64,000 nt of DNA from Angiostrongylus vasorum (lineage: Eukaryota > Nematoda > Chromadorea > Rhabditida > Metastrongylidae): the NCBI GenBank assembly GCA_018806985.1, contig JADANN010000339.1:186001-250000 (forward strand), given 5' to 3'. The notes under the pieces were generated by a model that saw only the letters and a list, made by a program, of their open reading frames with translations, had not been told where the DNA came from and made no database searches. This document shows positions 54,500-64,000 of this stretch, piece after piece. Each line of letters opens with the position of its first letter. Positions within the stretch are counted from its first letter, which is position 1. Position numbers and translations under genes: made by a program.

Positions 54500-56050
54500 C
54501 CACGAGATGAGAAACTCCTTCAGGCTATACGAAGAGAAATCAAATTAGAACTAAACCCGAATCGAGGAGTACGCTGTTGACGTCGGCAAAGATATTAGCT
54601 TTAACAAACCTCTAGGAACAAAAAAAGCAAGATAATTTTAGATCAAACCATGGCAGAATAATGTCACTGAGAAAACAGCACTCTAAACAGGAAATATCTC
54701 GTGGCGTAAACAAAATTGATCGATAGTGAAAGAAAACTAAATGGGAATCTTTTGAAAATACACTGATGTGGAAGCAAAAATTAGCTATGAGATGGGCGTC
54801 ACTACAGAGTTATCGTGGTCGATCTTTCATTATGGGAAAGTCCACACTGGCGACTTTCTATTAAGCTCGGCCTTGTTTGTTTATAAGTCAGACACAAGAA
54901 GTCGATAACTTATGGAGTGAGTTCCGGGAAAGTCAATACTTTTAAATTTGAGCCATCTGAGCCATGAAGTGGAGGTTGTATCAGCTCATCAAGAGACCAA
55001 AGACCTGTGTTTATGTATAATTATATGTGCCACTTTTAGAATCATCAATCATTGGGTAATTCGGGCAGACATCAACAAATTCCATGCATCCTTCTCCCGC
55101 ATGAAAACTGCTCAGTGAGCTACGCTCGCTTATGGAATATGTGCAACACCACACTTCTGGTATGATGAATTTTTTTGTAATGAATTTGACCATTACAAAC
55201 TGCACACAACTAATATGACAGTCTAGCTTTAAAGAAATACACTCTCTACCAGTGGAGAAAATGTGCATGGTGATCGCTCTAAAAACTAGGCTCTTCGTAA
55301 CTACCACTCAATTTAATTATTGAGTGGACCCTACAAACTTTCTGCGAATACCTCGAATACCAAAAACGTTAGATAAAAACTCAAACGCTTGAGCAAGCAG
55401 AAGCTGTGTGGAGTACATAAAAACCAAGTTTAGGTCTTGTCGGGAATGCAAGCTGCCTCTTGTTTCAAGTATTTCTGTCTATGAAAAAGCGTTTGACAGC
55501 GTGGAAAGAAGTGGCACGCTATAACCTCTTGTCGATCAACGAGTGAATCTGTCCTGCATAAGAACTCCTGATGTTGCAAATGCTTTAAAGGACGCAGTTC
55601 TTAACAACCCCATAGGAAAACGACAGTACGATAACGCGACACCAGTTCGCCAGAGCACTTAACCGTAGTAGTGCAGTGGACAATAAAGTCACTCGATTGG
55701 GATGAATTGTGCATGTTGACAACAAATGTCTATTAGACCGATGTTATGCAAACGGCTTTGTCAGTTTTTCCACGAGTACAAATGAAGCAAAGACTACGCT
55801 CAAGGGAATCGACGAAATGAGGAGAAAAGGTGGAATTGAGCGTAAAATGGAACGAAATGTGCTTTTAAAAAAATTTCACGACGCTAAAGGGGTAAAAATA
55901 GCCGATATTACTTCTGTTTCGTCCATGCAAGGCTCTTTCAACAAGCATTTAAAACGACATTAAAGAACAATTGTGCAGAAAGAGAACAACATGGCTGTTC
56001 GGATCACTCAGGGAAACAATCAATCGAAAGTGGGCGCTGATCTTTTTTTA
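54500..56050 (+). pseudogene. Decayed RTE-type LINE reverse transcriptase
   Basis: About 55478-55520 encodes YEKAFDSVERSGTL, the conserved (I)DYEKAFDSVE motif A region of RTE reverse transcriptases. About 55709-55960 is an open frame (CYANGFVSFSTSTNEAKTTL, then GIDEMRRKGGIERKMERN) that follows the palm region where LRFADDIVL would be expected. FADD is not recognisable, and HLKRH-like residues end it. Stops and shifts break the frame throughout, so the limits are approximate. Confidence 0.55.
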
Positions 56051-56332
56051 AAGCTTCATTCACTGTGTACAGAGTGTATAAACGACATTTTCTCTTTCTT
56101 TTAGTATGCAAGTGGCACATACGATACACATCCGAACTGCGTAGTTCAAAGATTACAAAATTATCTTGTTTTCGAGATCCGTGAGAACATGCTTTGAAGG
56201 AGAAATATAAATGTTCGGCCATGTTATAGGCGGCAAATGATGAATAAGAGAGTTTGAGTGGATTTCGAGCAGATTTAGACCCTGTTCTATTTCAACCAAA
56301 AAAAGTGCTAAATCGTTAATAGCACCCTAGAG

Positions 56333-56640
56333 GCAAGGGGGCTCTGAGTATAATAGTGGTTAAAGTGCACTAGGATACACACGCAACCGCTCTTTCTTAT
56401 ACGCGCCTTGGAGAAATTAAGCTCACCTTTCAGGACAGGTCCAAAAATTTGTACCACAGCTGTCTGGGAGGATAAAGACACTGATTTAATAGATCTTTGA
56501 ACTGCTACAGGTTGTTATAGAGGCCAAACACGCACTGAATCAACTTTGCGATTCGCAATGAAGCCGAACGCGTGGCGCATTCCTTAAGAATCCCTTAAGG
56601 GATTGAGGGACCAACGCAAAACGTTTGATTTTTATCTCTA
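56333..56640 (+). repeat. SINE-A, diverged copy
   Basis: Head ctctgagtataatagtggtt, body cagctgtctgggaggataaa, end caacgcaaaacgtttgattt. Contains a small internal duplication (ccttaagaatcccttaag). Confidence 0.65.
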
Positions 56641-56969
56641 TTATAGCGATTGTAATGCTTATAATATGATGACTAATTATAATATGAATACACAATATGG
56701 TATGGTTAAGACAGAACACCACCCGATTTTCAACGGACTAAAACTGCACATTCCCATTTTTGGATGTAAAACTTTTTCAGCTCCTCTTTTAGTTCGTTCA
56801 GCACGAGGATCGCATTCAAAGATCGACGGTTAACAGTTCCCAGGATCGACTTTCTATTAACCTCGGCATTGGAATATGAATGCGTCGTTTTCTTGTTCAG
56901 CAATCGCGAGGTTGTTAAACAGCATGCATTTACTTCCATAGAAAAACACAATACAATACAACAATAGCT

Positions 56970-56997
56970 GACGTTTCGGCAGTATCGCCTTCTTCAG
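56970..56997 (-). ncRNA. Hammerhead-like motif in PLE copy 1
   Basis: Minus strand: CTGAAGA, hairpin GGC-GATACT-GCC, GAAACGTC. Same sequence as at 14693-14720, and linked to a coding PLE here. Confidence 0.45.
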
Positions 56998-57429
56998 AGC
57001 CTGGAAGGGTATACTGACTTTACAATTTACTAGGCCAAACGCTTCAATGACACTTACAGAAAGACGAAAAACTCTATGGTAATTACATGTTGAACAGCTT
57101 CTCGAAAAAACTCACCGCTCTTTTACGTGCCTTCCCTATGAGGAAGATTAGAACAGCTGATTATGGTCGCATAAGGTTGATGACTGCACCATCTCACATC
57201 AGAAATTGATGCGAACATATGGGGTCAGGTCGCGTGTGACCTCTGGGCATTTCATCCCCTGCTATTCATTGTAGGGCTTTTTGGCATTTATTCAAAAAGC
57301 CTCAAGAAGTTTTTACGCTGGTGTTTTAGTCTCCTGTGCAAGGACATTGACTTTTATACAAAATCGTCTCCCGCTGTGCTTTTTGTATCCCTATGCGTAC
57401 CTAGAGGAGTACTTTGTCTTAGTTTTCGT

Positions 57430-58330
57430 TTGCCACCTAGGTGTTCTTTTATACGGATACACAAAGGCCTGCCCGTTTTCGCCAATATATTCATCTCCGC
57501 AATTATTATAAGAGATCAGGTATATCGTACCTGAACTCATGCAATCACCGTCCCCTGCCGTAAGGGCAGATTACGCAATTTGTTGTTTCGCACGTAGAGT
57601 AGCCGGTGGTATTTCAACCATCGCTACCGATTCCTCTAGACCTGCCCTTCTTAAGCATCGTTTAATCGCTACGCTTACTTCATCGCTAATAAAGGGCAAC
57701 ATAAACGGTACTTTCTTTTGGCCAAGTGTTTCGCTTTGGGCGCGTCGCTCTCCTGCTAAACTTATCTCGTGGGGTTACTATTTCGTAGCCATTGGAGATG
57801 GCTATTTGCCGAGCCAAGTCGCGCGATTCTTCCTTTAGTTCCCCGGTTGTGCACACAGAGATGGCTGTTCGAAACATGTTTCTCACAAGCGCCCTCTTTG
57901 TGTGTGAAGGGTGGGAAGAAAGTAAGTGAACGAGGATGTTCTTGTTACTTGGCTTTCAGTACCACTTTGTCAGGTAACCGCTACTTGATAGGCTTATTTG
58001 GACGTTTAAAAACGGAAGCCAGTCTTTTCTCGGTTTCTCCCGGGTGAACTTAATGTACTCAGACTGCTCGTTCAATAATTCAAAGCATTTGTCCATCTCC
58101 TCCTGCGTAGAGAAGATGACAAAACAATCATCTACATATCTGCAGTAGAGTAGTGGCCGGAGATCGAGAACAGGGGCTTCTATCTTAGACATAAACACAA
58201 TGGCAAGGATTGGTGCCAGTTTAGGCACTCCTTTAAGAGAGCCATTAGCTGCTGGATGAACTAGTATTAGTCTTAAGAAGCACCCATAACGACTTCTCGT
58301 TTGAGAACACTTCCTATAAACTGGTATCAA
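57430..58330 (-). pseudogene. PLE copy 1 protein: RT C-terminal half and GIY-YIG remnant
   Basis: 58260-57956: KLAPILAIVFMSKIEAPVLD, then RPLLYCRYVDDCFVIFSTQE. This is the reverse transcriptase palm with intact YVDD, followed by LNEQSEYIKFTREK and FLNVQISLSSSGYLTKWY. 57886 onward: VRNMFRTAISVCTTGELKEE and ARQIAISNGYEIV, the linker to the endonuclease. The Cys-rich front and GIY-YIG part near 57530-57430 are broken by stops. The polymerase N-terminal half is absent and several frameshifts are present, so it is not functional. Confidence 0.85.
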
Positions 58331-58442
58331 GTTTATTTTCTTGTTCTTCGAAGCCTTTAATTGAAGGAAATATTTATGGCTGCTTCGTATTCTTGTTGAG
58401 CAAACGCGAGGTGTTATTTTATTCTTTATTCACGAACAAGCT

Positions 58443-58471
58443 GACGTTTCGACGGATTTCGCCTTCCTCAG
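58443..58471 (-). ncRNA. Hammerhead-like motif, left arm of PLE copy 2
   Basis: Minus strand: CTGAGGA, hairpin GGCG-AAATC-CGTC, GAAACGTC. One G-T pair in the stem, otherwise intact core. Confidence 0.42.
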
Positions 58472-58889
58472 AGCCTGGAAAGGTCAAGTTGACAGCAGTC
58501 TATTCGGCCAAACACCTTCCTAACCAAACAGAAAAAAACGCTGAACCAAGATTTCAACCACATTGAACACAGCTTTGCACACTCACATCTTTCTATGACG
58601 CTTCCACTGAGTACGTTGCGTGGAGAGACCAACCGCACAGAATTCACATTGAAGCGTAGTGTGCCCTCTCTCAACAGAATAACAGGCTTATATCACGCGT
58701 GATAATGAGGCATTCTTTGCCCTGCGGTTCATTTTCGGATTTCTGGAATTGATCAAGAACGCCTCGAGAGTTTTGCGCGCTTGTGTTCGCGATTCCGGTG
58801 CGAGGATCGTGACCTGTACTTCAAAGTCCTCCGCGTTATGTCTCTGGGTCCTTTGCGTGCCTAGTGGGGTATTTGGTTTACGTTTACCG

Positions 58890-60650
58890 ACTAGGTGTTC
58901 TTTTTATGCGGACACAGAGGGGTCTGCCTGTTTCGCCAATGTATTCGTTTCCGCACTCCCTTACAGGAGATCAGATAGACTGTACCCGAGCTCATGCAGT
59001 CACCGTCTCTACCATTAGGGCAAATTATGCGATTTTGCGTTGCACATAGACGGTCATATAGGCGGTTACGAACTAGCTGGTGCTTAAGAGTACTCGGTGG
59101 TATTTCAACTACGTTTACCGAATCCTCAAGACCCGCTCTTCTTAAGCAGCGTTTTATAGCTGCACTTACATCTTCTGAGATGAAGGGTAGGATAAACGGG
59201 ACCCTTTTTATCGCTAGAGTTGTCGTTAAGGAGCCTAGGATTTCCCCTACACCTATCACGAGCTACAGTTTTGTAGCCATTAGAAATGGCTATTTGTTGT
59301 GCCACGTTTCGGGGCTCCTCTCTGCTCTTCTTCCCGTGCACACGTTGGTTGCTGTTCGAAACATGTTTCTTATAAGCGCCCTTTTCGTGTGAGAGCGATG
59401 AGAGGAGAGGTAATGAACCGAGGTGTTTTTACTACTTGGCTTTCGGTACCACTTTGTAAGGTAGCCATTTTCTGATAGGTTAATTTGGACGTTCAGGAAG
59501 GAAGCCAGTTTTCTATCGGTTTCTCTCGGGTAAACTTGATATACTCTGACTGTTCGTTCAACAAGTCGAAACATCTACAGTAGAGTAACGGCCAGAGATC
59601 GGTCACTGGTGCTTCCACCTTAGACATAAACGCAATGGCAAGACTTGGTGCCAGTCACTGTCCCATTGCCAACCCTCTTATTTGAGCGTAGTAACTTCCG
59701 GACCATCTGAAGATTGAGCAGCCCAAGCATTATTTTAAGAGTGCCATTAACTGCTCTATCTTGAAGCCATACATGTTTATTTCTCCTTCGTGTTTTATAA
59801 AGAGTTCGAATATGGCTTGCATTGCGGAGTCATTCGACACGTTTGTATAAAGGGCGCAAACGTCGAACGACTCCATCACGTACGCGCTACTGGGCTGCGC
59901 AGTATGTAGATGATCAAGAAACATCTGAGTATTCGTAAGATGGGTTGCAACGTGTTTCAACAACTGGGTAAATATTGAGGATAAGCATGTTATCTTATCC
60001 GTTGGCCCGTCTACACGGCTAATGATTGGTCTAACCTTAAACAATGATGGATCGATAGACGCAAGATCATAGCTGGATACTAACTTATGAGTTTTTATGA
60101 GCAATAACAAAACGGTACATGTTGGTAAGTCAACTTTTAGTTGAGAGATAACAGATGGTTTTAAACCAGCAGCCCTTGCCATTTTGACCCATTCGTGGTT
60201 CAATTTTCGGGATCCACTTTTGAACTCCCTCTCAGATGATGGACGGTGAAGTGAAGCATCTTCAAGATGCTTTTTCGTTATCTCAAGATCTAACTAATGG
60301 GGAATTACGACAAACTCTCCACCCTTATCACTAACGGATAGTCTTATGTTTTTTCAATCTTATCAGCTCTCGTACCTCTCGCATACCACGTTTTTGCACT
60401 TCAGTGAGGTTGGAGCTGTATCTTTTCGCGCGATAGTGGCTAAGGACTTTGAAAGTTTCATTCGTAAACACCCGAAATTTAACATCAACTTCATTCCTGA
60501 GCTCTTATTGTCTAAAGAACGGCTTGAGGAAATGATGTATTAGTAAAGCCCCCCGCTTGGTGTTGTTCGTATCTATTTTGTGTTTCATCTCTAGCTTTTT
60601 ACGGAGTCTATCTTGAAGTTCATGTAAACTACGTGCGACCCTACGCAAGG
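58890..60650 (-). pseudogene. PLE copy 2 protein: N-terminal, RT and GIY-YIG endonuclease
   Basis: 60650-60505: SKVTLRRVARSLHELQDRLR, a basic N-terminal region. Near 60330: SVSDKGGEFVVIP, the DKGG motif at the start of PLE reverse transcriptases. 60203-59730: GLKPSVISQLKVDLPTCTVL, KVRPIISRVDGPTDKITC, then motif A ESFDVCALYTNVSND. Near 59690: YYAQIRGLAMGQ followed by a stop (motif B). The YVDD segment is deleted around 59580. 59260-58890: KRVPFILPFISEDVSAAIKR, CATQNRIICPNGRDGDCMSS and GTVYLISCK, the endonuclease, then a frameshift. This is the most complete PLE protein in the window but it is clearly dead. Confidence 0.85.
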
Positions 60651-60664
60651 TTACCTTAGAAATG

Positions 60665-60776
60665 GGTTCAGATGGTGAGAAACTCGACGACGTATTACGC
60701 ACAGACGAGAGGGCTGGCAATGGGACAACGACTTGCCCCATGTCTTGCCATTGCGTTTATGTCTAAGGTAATCGCT
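60665..60776 (+). pseudogene. Inverted PLE RT motif B piece
   Basis: Encodes TTYYAQTRGLAMGQRLAPCL and AIAFMSK on the plus strand, opposite to the PLE it sits in. It directly joins the right arm, so the arm seems to have been captured from another PLE copy in inverse orientation by recombination or template switching. Confidence 0.75.
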
Positions 60777-61109
60777 AACACAAGCGCGCAAAACTCTCGA
60801 GGCGTTTTGGATCAATTCCAGAAACCCGAAAATGAACCGCAGGCAAGAATGCCTCATTATCACGTGTGATATTGGGCAATATATAAACCTGTTATTCTGA
60901 TGAGAAGGGCACATTACGCTTCCATGTGAATTCTGTGCAGTTGGTCTCTACCGCGACATAGTCTCAGTGGAAGACTCATAGAAAGCGGTGAATGTGCAAA
61001 GAAGCTATTTTGTGTTCAATGTGATTGAAATCTAGGCTTAGCGTTTTCTCTGTTTGGTTATGGAGGTGTTTGGCCGATTAGATTGCTGCCAACTTGACCT
61101 TTCCAGGCA

Positions 61110-61138
61110 CTGAGGAAAGCGAAATCCGCGGAAACGTC
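61110..61138 (+). ncRNA. Hammerhead-like motif, right arm of PLE copy 2
   Basis: CTGAGGA, hairpin AGCG-AAATC-CGCG, GAAACGTC. The core is kept while the stem has changes. Confidence 0.35.
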
Positions 61139-61379
61139 AGCTTGTTCGTGAATAAAGAATAAAAATAACACCTCGTGTTTGCTCAACAAGAATACGAAGA
61201 ATTACTTGATCAATGCCGAGGTTAATAGAAAGTCGGACGTGGGATTTAAAGAAATATTGATGTCCGACAATGTCCTGGTGGAAAGCTGATTATAATAGCA
61301 CTCACAACAAATGACAACGAATTCAAATTTAGAAAGTTGCTACGGAGGTGTTGAGTAACATTACTCGTTTTTCATATAA

Positions 61380-61550
61380 TAGTCGGAAGAAGGCGACGTT
61401 GCCGAAACGTCAGCTGCTGTTGTACTGTGCGTTTTTTGTATTAAAGTAAATTTATGCTGTATAAGAACCTCGCGATAGCTGAGAAAGAAAACGAGATATT
61501 TATAATCCAGTGCTGAGGTTAATAGAAAGTCAGTCCTTGGAACATTGCCA
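61380..61550 (+). mobile_element. Solo right arm, type E2
   Basis: gaagaaggcgacgttgccga, aacgtcagctgctgttgtac, taagaacctcgcgatagctg, ccagtgctgaggttaatag. CTGA of the ribozyme-like core is lost. Confidence 0.65.
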
Positions 61551-61874
61551 TAATAAGAGCACTCTAAGTCTCCGAACGTTGCTTTGTAAGATATTCACCG
61601 ATGCGCTTCATCAAACTTTATATCTAACACTTAGTGACTGACGCGAGATGATTTCCATTCATACGGTGAGGAGACAACGGCCGCTTTCAATTTTAAGCCA
61701 GCGCATGCCAGCTCAGAAGGAAATTTCTTCATTCCAATTAAATGTATTAACACCTACAAATCTTTGCCTGTGGGTAAAAACTCCTTCGTTTTATCACAAT
61801 GGAATTCCGATTTTCAGGAGAACCATCAATTATATTTCGCGTACTTGCTTTTGTGAGAGTGTTTTTTGAAAAAT

Positions 61875-62272
61875 AACTTACTTAAATACTTGAATAGCCC
61901 GTCTCCGCTAGTTGCGCGGGCCCTAGCACAATTTCTATTGTCCGGAGATTTGCTGGTTTAGCCAATGTGGTTCCCTGGAGTCCCGAGGACAGCCTGGCCA
62001 AAGTCTGCCCCAGGTCGTCACCACCACAGCCATACGAGGCAATTGTAGATCAGAGGGAGATTTACCACTATGCGAGTAGTTTGAGCAGTTGATTCCAGGA
62101 CGATGGTGGATCCTGGTGTGGGATTTACTCTTAGCTGGGCATCCTGATGGCAACGCCGGACTCCTTCTCAGCTTGGGAGACCCAGCTGGGGAGCATAAAT
62201 CCTTGTACTTCGCAGCACGACAGCCGGGAAGGAACACCTCCCTAATCACAGTGAGACGGTAAACCGTTAGGG
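61875..62272 (-). repeat. Repeat C copy 5
   Basis: Inverse orientation. The tail is aacttacttaaatacttgaa at the left; at the right it ends acggtaaaccgttagggagg, so it is full length. Internal ccaggacgatggtggatcct matches the family. Confidence 0.78.
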
Positions 62273-62439
62273 AGGTTTCGAAAATTAAAGTAAGTGAAAA
62301 AACGGTGTTTAGTTCAATAAAACAATACGATGTCACTAAATTCGCTTCACAAGTTTATAGCCGCCGGGACATCGTCTGATATTTTAAAAATTCAGACCAC
62401 TTCTTTTAGAAATTTCAATTGTGAACAACATTGAAAATC

Positions 62440-62975
62440 AAATAACAGTCACTGACGCTGAGATATTTGCAAAACTCCGGACCGCAAGTGTCTGCGGTGG
62501 CGAACGAACGCGCTATTGTCCTTTCCGGGAAGTAACGCGTTCACCACCACACCATGCGGTCCTTCGTTTCGCCTGTCTCTCAGCTAGTTCTATCGGTCTC
62601 TGCCATCAGCAATCACCCGTCAGCGAGATTGATCTGGGGGGGCCTAAATCGGCAATGAACCCAGTTAAGCTGAGGCTTTTAGATATAATCACAATCTTAA
62701 CCGTTTTATTTACGGCCTACTCTTTTTGATGGCAGGGTATATTGCGAAATATAACTTTAATGACGCTGAGATATTTGCAAAACTCCGGACCGCAGGTGTC
62801 TGCGCTGGGGAACGAACTCGCTATTGTCCTTTCCGGGGAGTAACGCTGAGAGACAGGCGAAACGAAGGACCCGCATGGTGTGGTGGTGAATGGTCCGAGT
62901 TCTGCATATATCTCAGCGTCATTGAAGTTCTATTTCGCAATATACCCTGCCATTAAAAAGAGTAGGCAGTAAGTA
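62440..62975. repeat. Repeat D, two copies, second one rearranged
   Basis: Plus copy 62450-62735, almost the family consensus (gatatttgcaaaactccgga to tttttgatggcagggtat). The second copy starts at 62755, but after cctttccggggagtaacg it switches to the inverse strand (ctgagagacaggcgaaacga) and ends aatataccctgccatta. Confidence 0.78.
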
Positions 62976-63435
62976 AAACAGTCAAATAAAAGTTTTAAGA
63001 ACCGCATTTGTTCTTAAAGCAGGTAGAAAAACTATCTTCTAAGAATCTTCTATAAGCAGTGACGTTCTCAACTCGTCAGTTATTGCAGTTGGCATAAAAT
63101 TATCAGTGGACTGGAAAAAATGAGCTTCGGACCTTAATTAAAGCGATGACAATCGAAACGAACCGGATGAGCTGATGAGATGGCAAAAGGCAAAAAAATA
63201 AGGATGTCCTTTAACCCATTTTTTAGTACATCGTCTAGCATACTTTGCTTCTTTGTAGTTGCTGACTACTTTCCCTATTAATCTCTATTACTTTCATATT
63301 TAGGGGAATTTACAAAGATGTCTGGTCGCGCTGTTGATTCCTACATTGCATATTTCTGCTTCTAAAATATTTCAACAAAACTGTAAACAAGATTCTCCAA
63401 GTTTTAAGGATACGTCTAATGCACATTTTATCTGC
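62976..63435. other. Unassigned stretch
   Basis: No feature recognised. Confidence 0.35.
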
Positions 63436-63439
63436 CAGG

Positions 63440-63580
63440 GTTATGAAAGTGTTTGGCTGAGCAGATCACATCTCACTTTGACCTTTCCAGACTTTGAAGA
63501 AGGCGAAACTGCCGAAACGTCGGCTGTTGTATCCTAATAAATTCTGTAATAACAACCTCGTGTCTGCTTATTGAAGAAAA
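63440..63580 (+). mobile_element. Solo right arm, E1-type PLE
   Basis: tatgaaagtgtttggctgag, cctttccagactttgaagaa, actgccgaaacgtcggctgt, aacaacctcgtgtctgctta. The ribozyme-like core has TTGA for CTGA. Confidence 0.65.
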
Positions 63581-63654
63581 AACATCGAAAATACTTCAAG
63601 GTTTAAGGACACGTCTAATGCAACGCCTAGAGTTTCCCATTGATGCAAATGCTC

Positions 63655-63885
63655 GCTGGTCTGATCAAACCGGCTTAGCCAAACCTTCTATCTCAGGTCC
63701 GCAAATTGATGCCAAATTTCTCTCTGAGGATGAAAACACTGAGTTAATAGATCATTCAGACCTTCTGCAATTCGTCCAAATAGGCATTCAATCATCCCCC
63801 CCACGATGTTTATGATAGAAACCAATGCATGGTGTCTCCCTAAGGGATAGATTAGCGCCATCCAGTTCATTTTCTCCTTTTTATT
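63655..63885 (+). repeat. SINE-A, head missing
   Basis: gccaaaccttctatctcagg, ccaaatttctctctgaggat, ggcattcaatcatcccccc, agggatagattagcgcca. Diverged. Confidence 0.6.
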
Positions 63886-64000
63886 TTTTAGATGCGCGTT
63901 TTTTTAGTGACTGGTAAATGGCTTGGAGTTGGTGAAATCGAAATGAGTAAACAAAAAAGTATAAAAAAATATGAAATCTCTTCCATTTTTTTAAGTTCAT

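Larger units (their letters stand above)
56838..58372 (-). mobile_element. PLE copy 1, type E2 left arm, 5'-truncated
   Basis: Left arm 56838-57010 carries cgactttctattaacctcgg, the E2 arm and a ribozyme-like module. The protein remnants read leftwards from 58330 to about 57430. The right (5') side stops where PLE copy 2 begins at about 58375, with no right arm. Confidence 0.82.
58375..61250. mobile_element. PLE copy 2, near-complete, with long inverted ends, type E1
   Basis: Left arm 58375-58860 and right arm about 60776-61250 are inverted repeats of each other (about 470 bp). They contain tattcttgttgagcaaacgc, the ribozyme-like module, ccaaacagag-like tracts and gcgcgcttgtgttcgcg. Inside, a PLE protein reads on the minus strand from about 60650 to 58890. 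The outer right end carries gatcaatgccgaggttaata, as in other E1 elements. Confidence 0.82.

Overview
The window looks like a repeat-dense, intron-rich animal genome, most likely a clade V (strongylid, hookworm-like) nematode. That placement is inferred from TTTTCAG-type splice acceptors, an RTE-type LINE tail, Penelope-like elements (PLEs) and many short tRNA-derived SINEs. No bacterial gene organisation, rRNA, functional tRNA or CRISPR is visible.

The one host gene I can support is a rhodopsin-family G-protein-coupled receptor on the minus strand. It was rebuilt exon by exon from 24833 down to a stop at 4060: eleven solid exons and one tentative 14-nt microexon. All exon phases agree and sum to 1,764 nt (587 codons plus stop). 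TM1 to TM7 are present with N1.50, D2.50, C3.25, DRY, the TM5 serines, CWxP and NPxxY. An intracellular loop 3 of about 310 residues is split over many exons. The receptor looks amine-like, but the aspartate that normally binds amines (3.32) is glycine. The exon or exons carrying the start Met lie upstream of 24833 and were not found. One intron appears to use a GC donor. The introns are full of repeats, including a 2-kb array of a 13-bp unit (11955-13909).

From 25 to 64 kb I find no confident host gene. This part holds mobile DNA: SINE-A (about 280 bp, tRNA-derived, about 20 copies over the window), SINE-B (about 300 bp, 6 copies), repeat C (about 390 bp with a CAAGTATCAAGTAAGTAAGT tail, 5 copies), repeat D (about 260 bp, often in direct or inverted pairs), decayed RTE LINE pieces, one candidate piggyBac-like TTAA element, one doubtful mariner piece, and a large family of PLEs and their non-autonomous foldback relatives.

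The PLEs are the second centre of interest. Two adjoining copies at 56.8-61.2 kb carry reverse transcriptase (one with an intact YVDD) and GIY-YIG endonuclease remnants. A short copy at 33.3-34.4 kb keeps only the endonuclease, and another decayed copy lies at 36.4-37.5 kb. Their arms, and the arms of more than a dozen coding-free foldbacks across the window, share a module of the form CTGAnGA - short hairpin - GAAACGTC. This resembles a hammerhead ribozyme core, and PLEs are known to carry such ribozymes.
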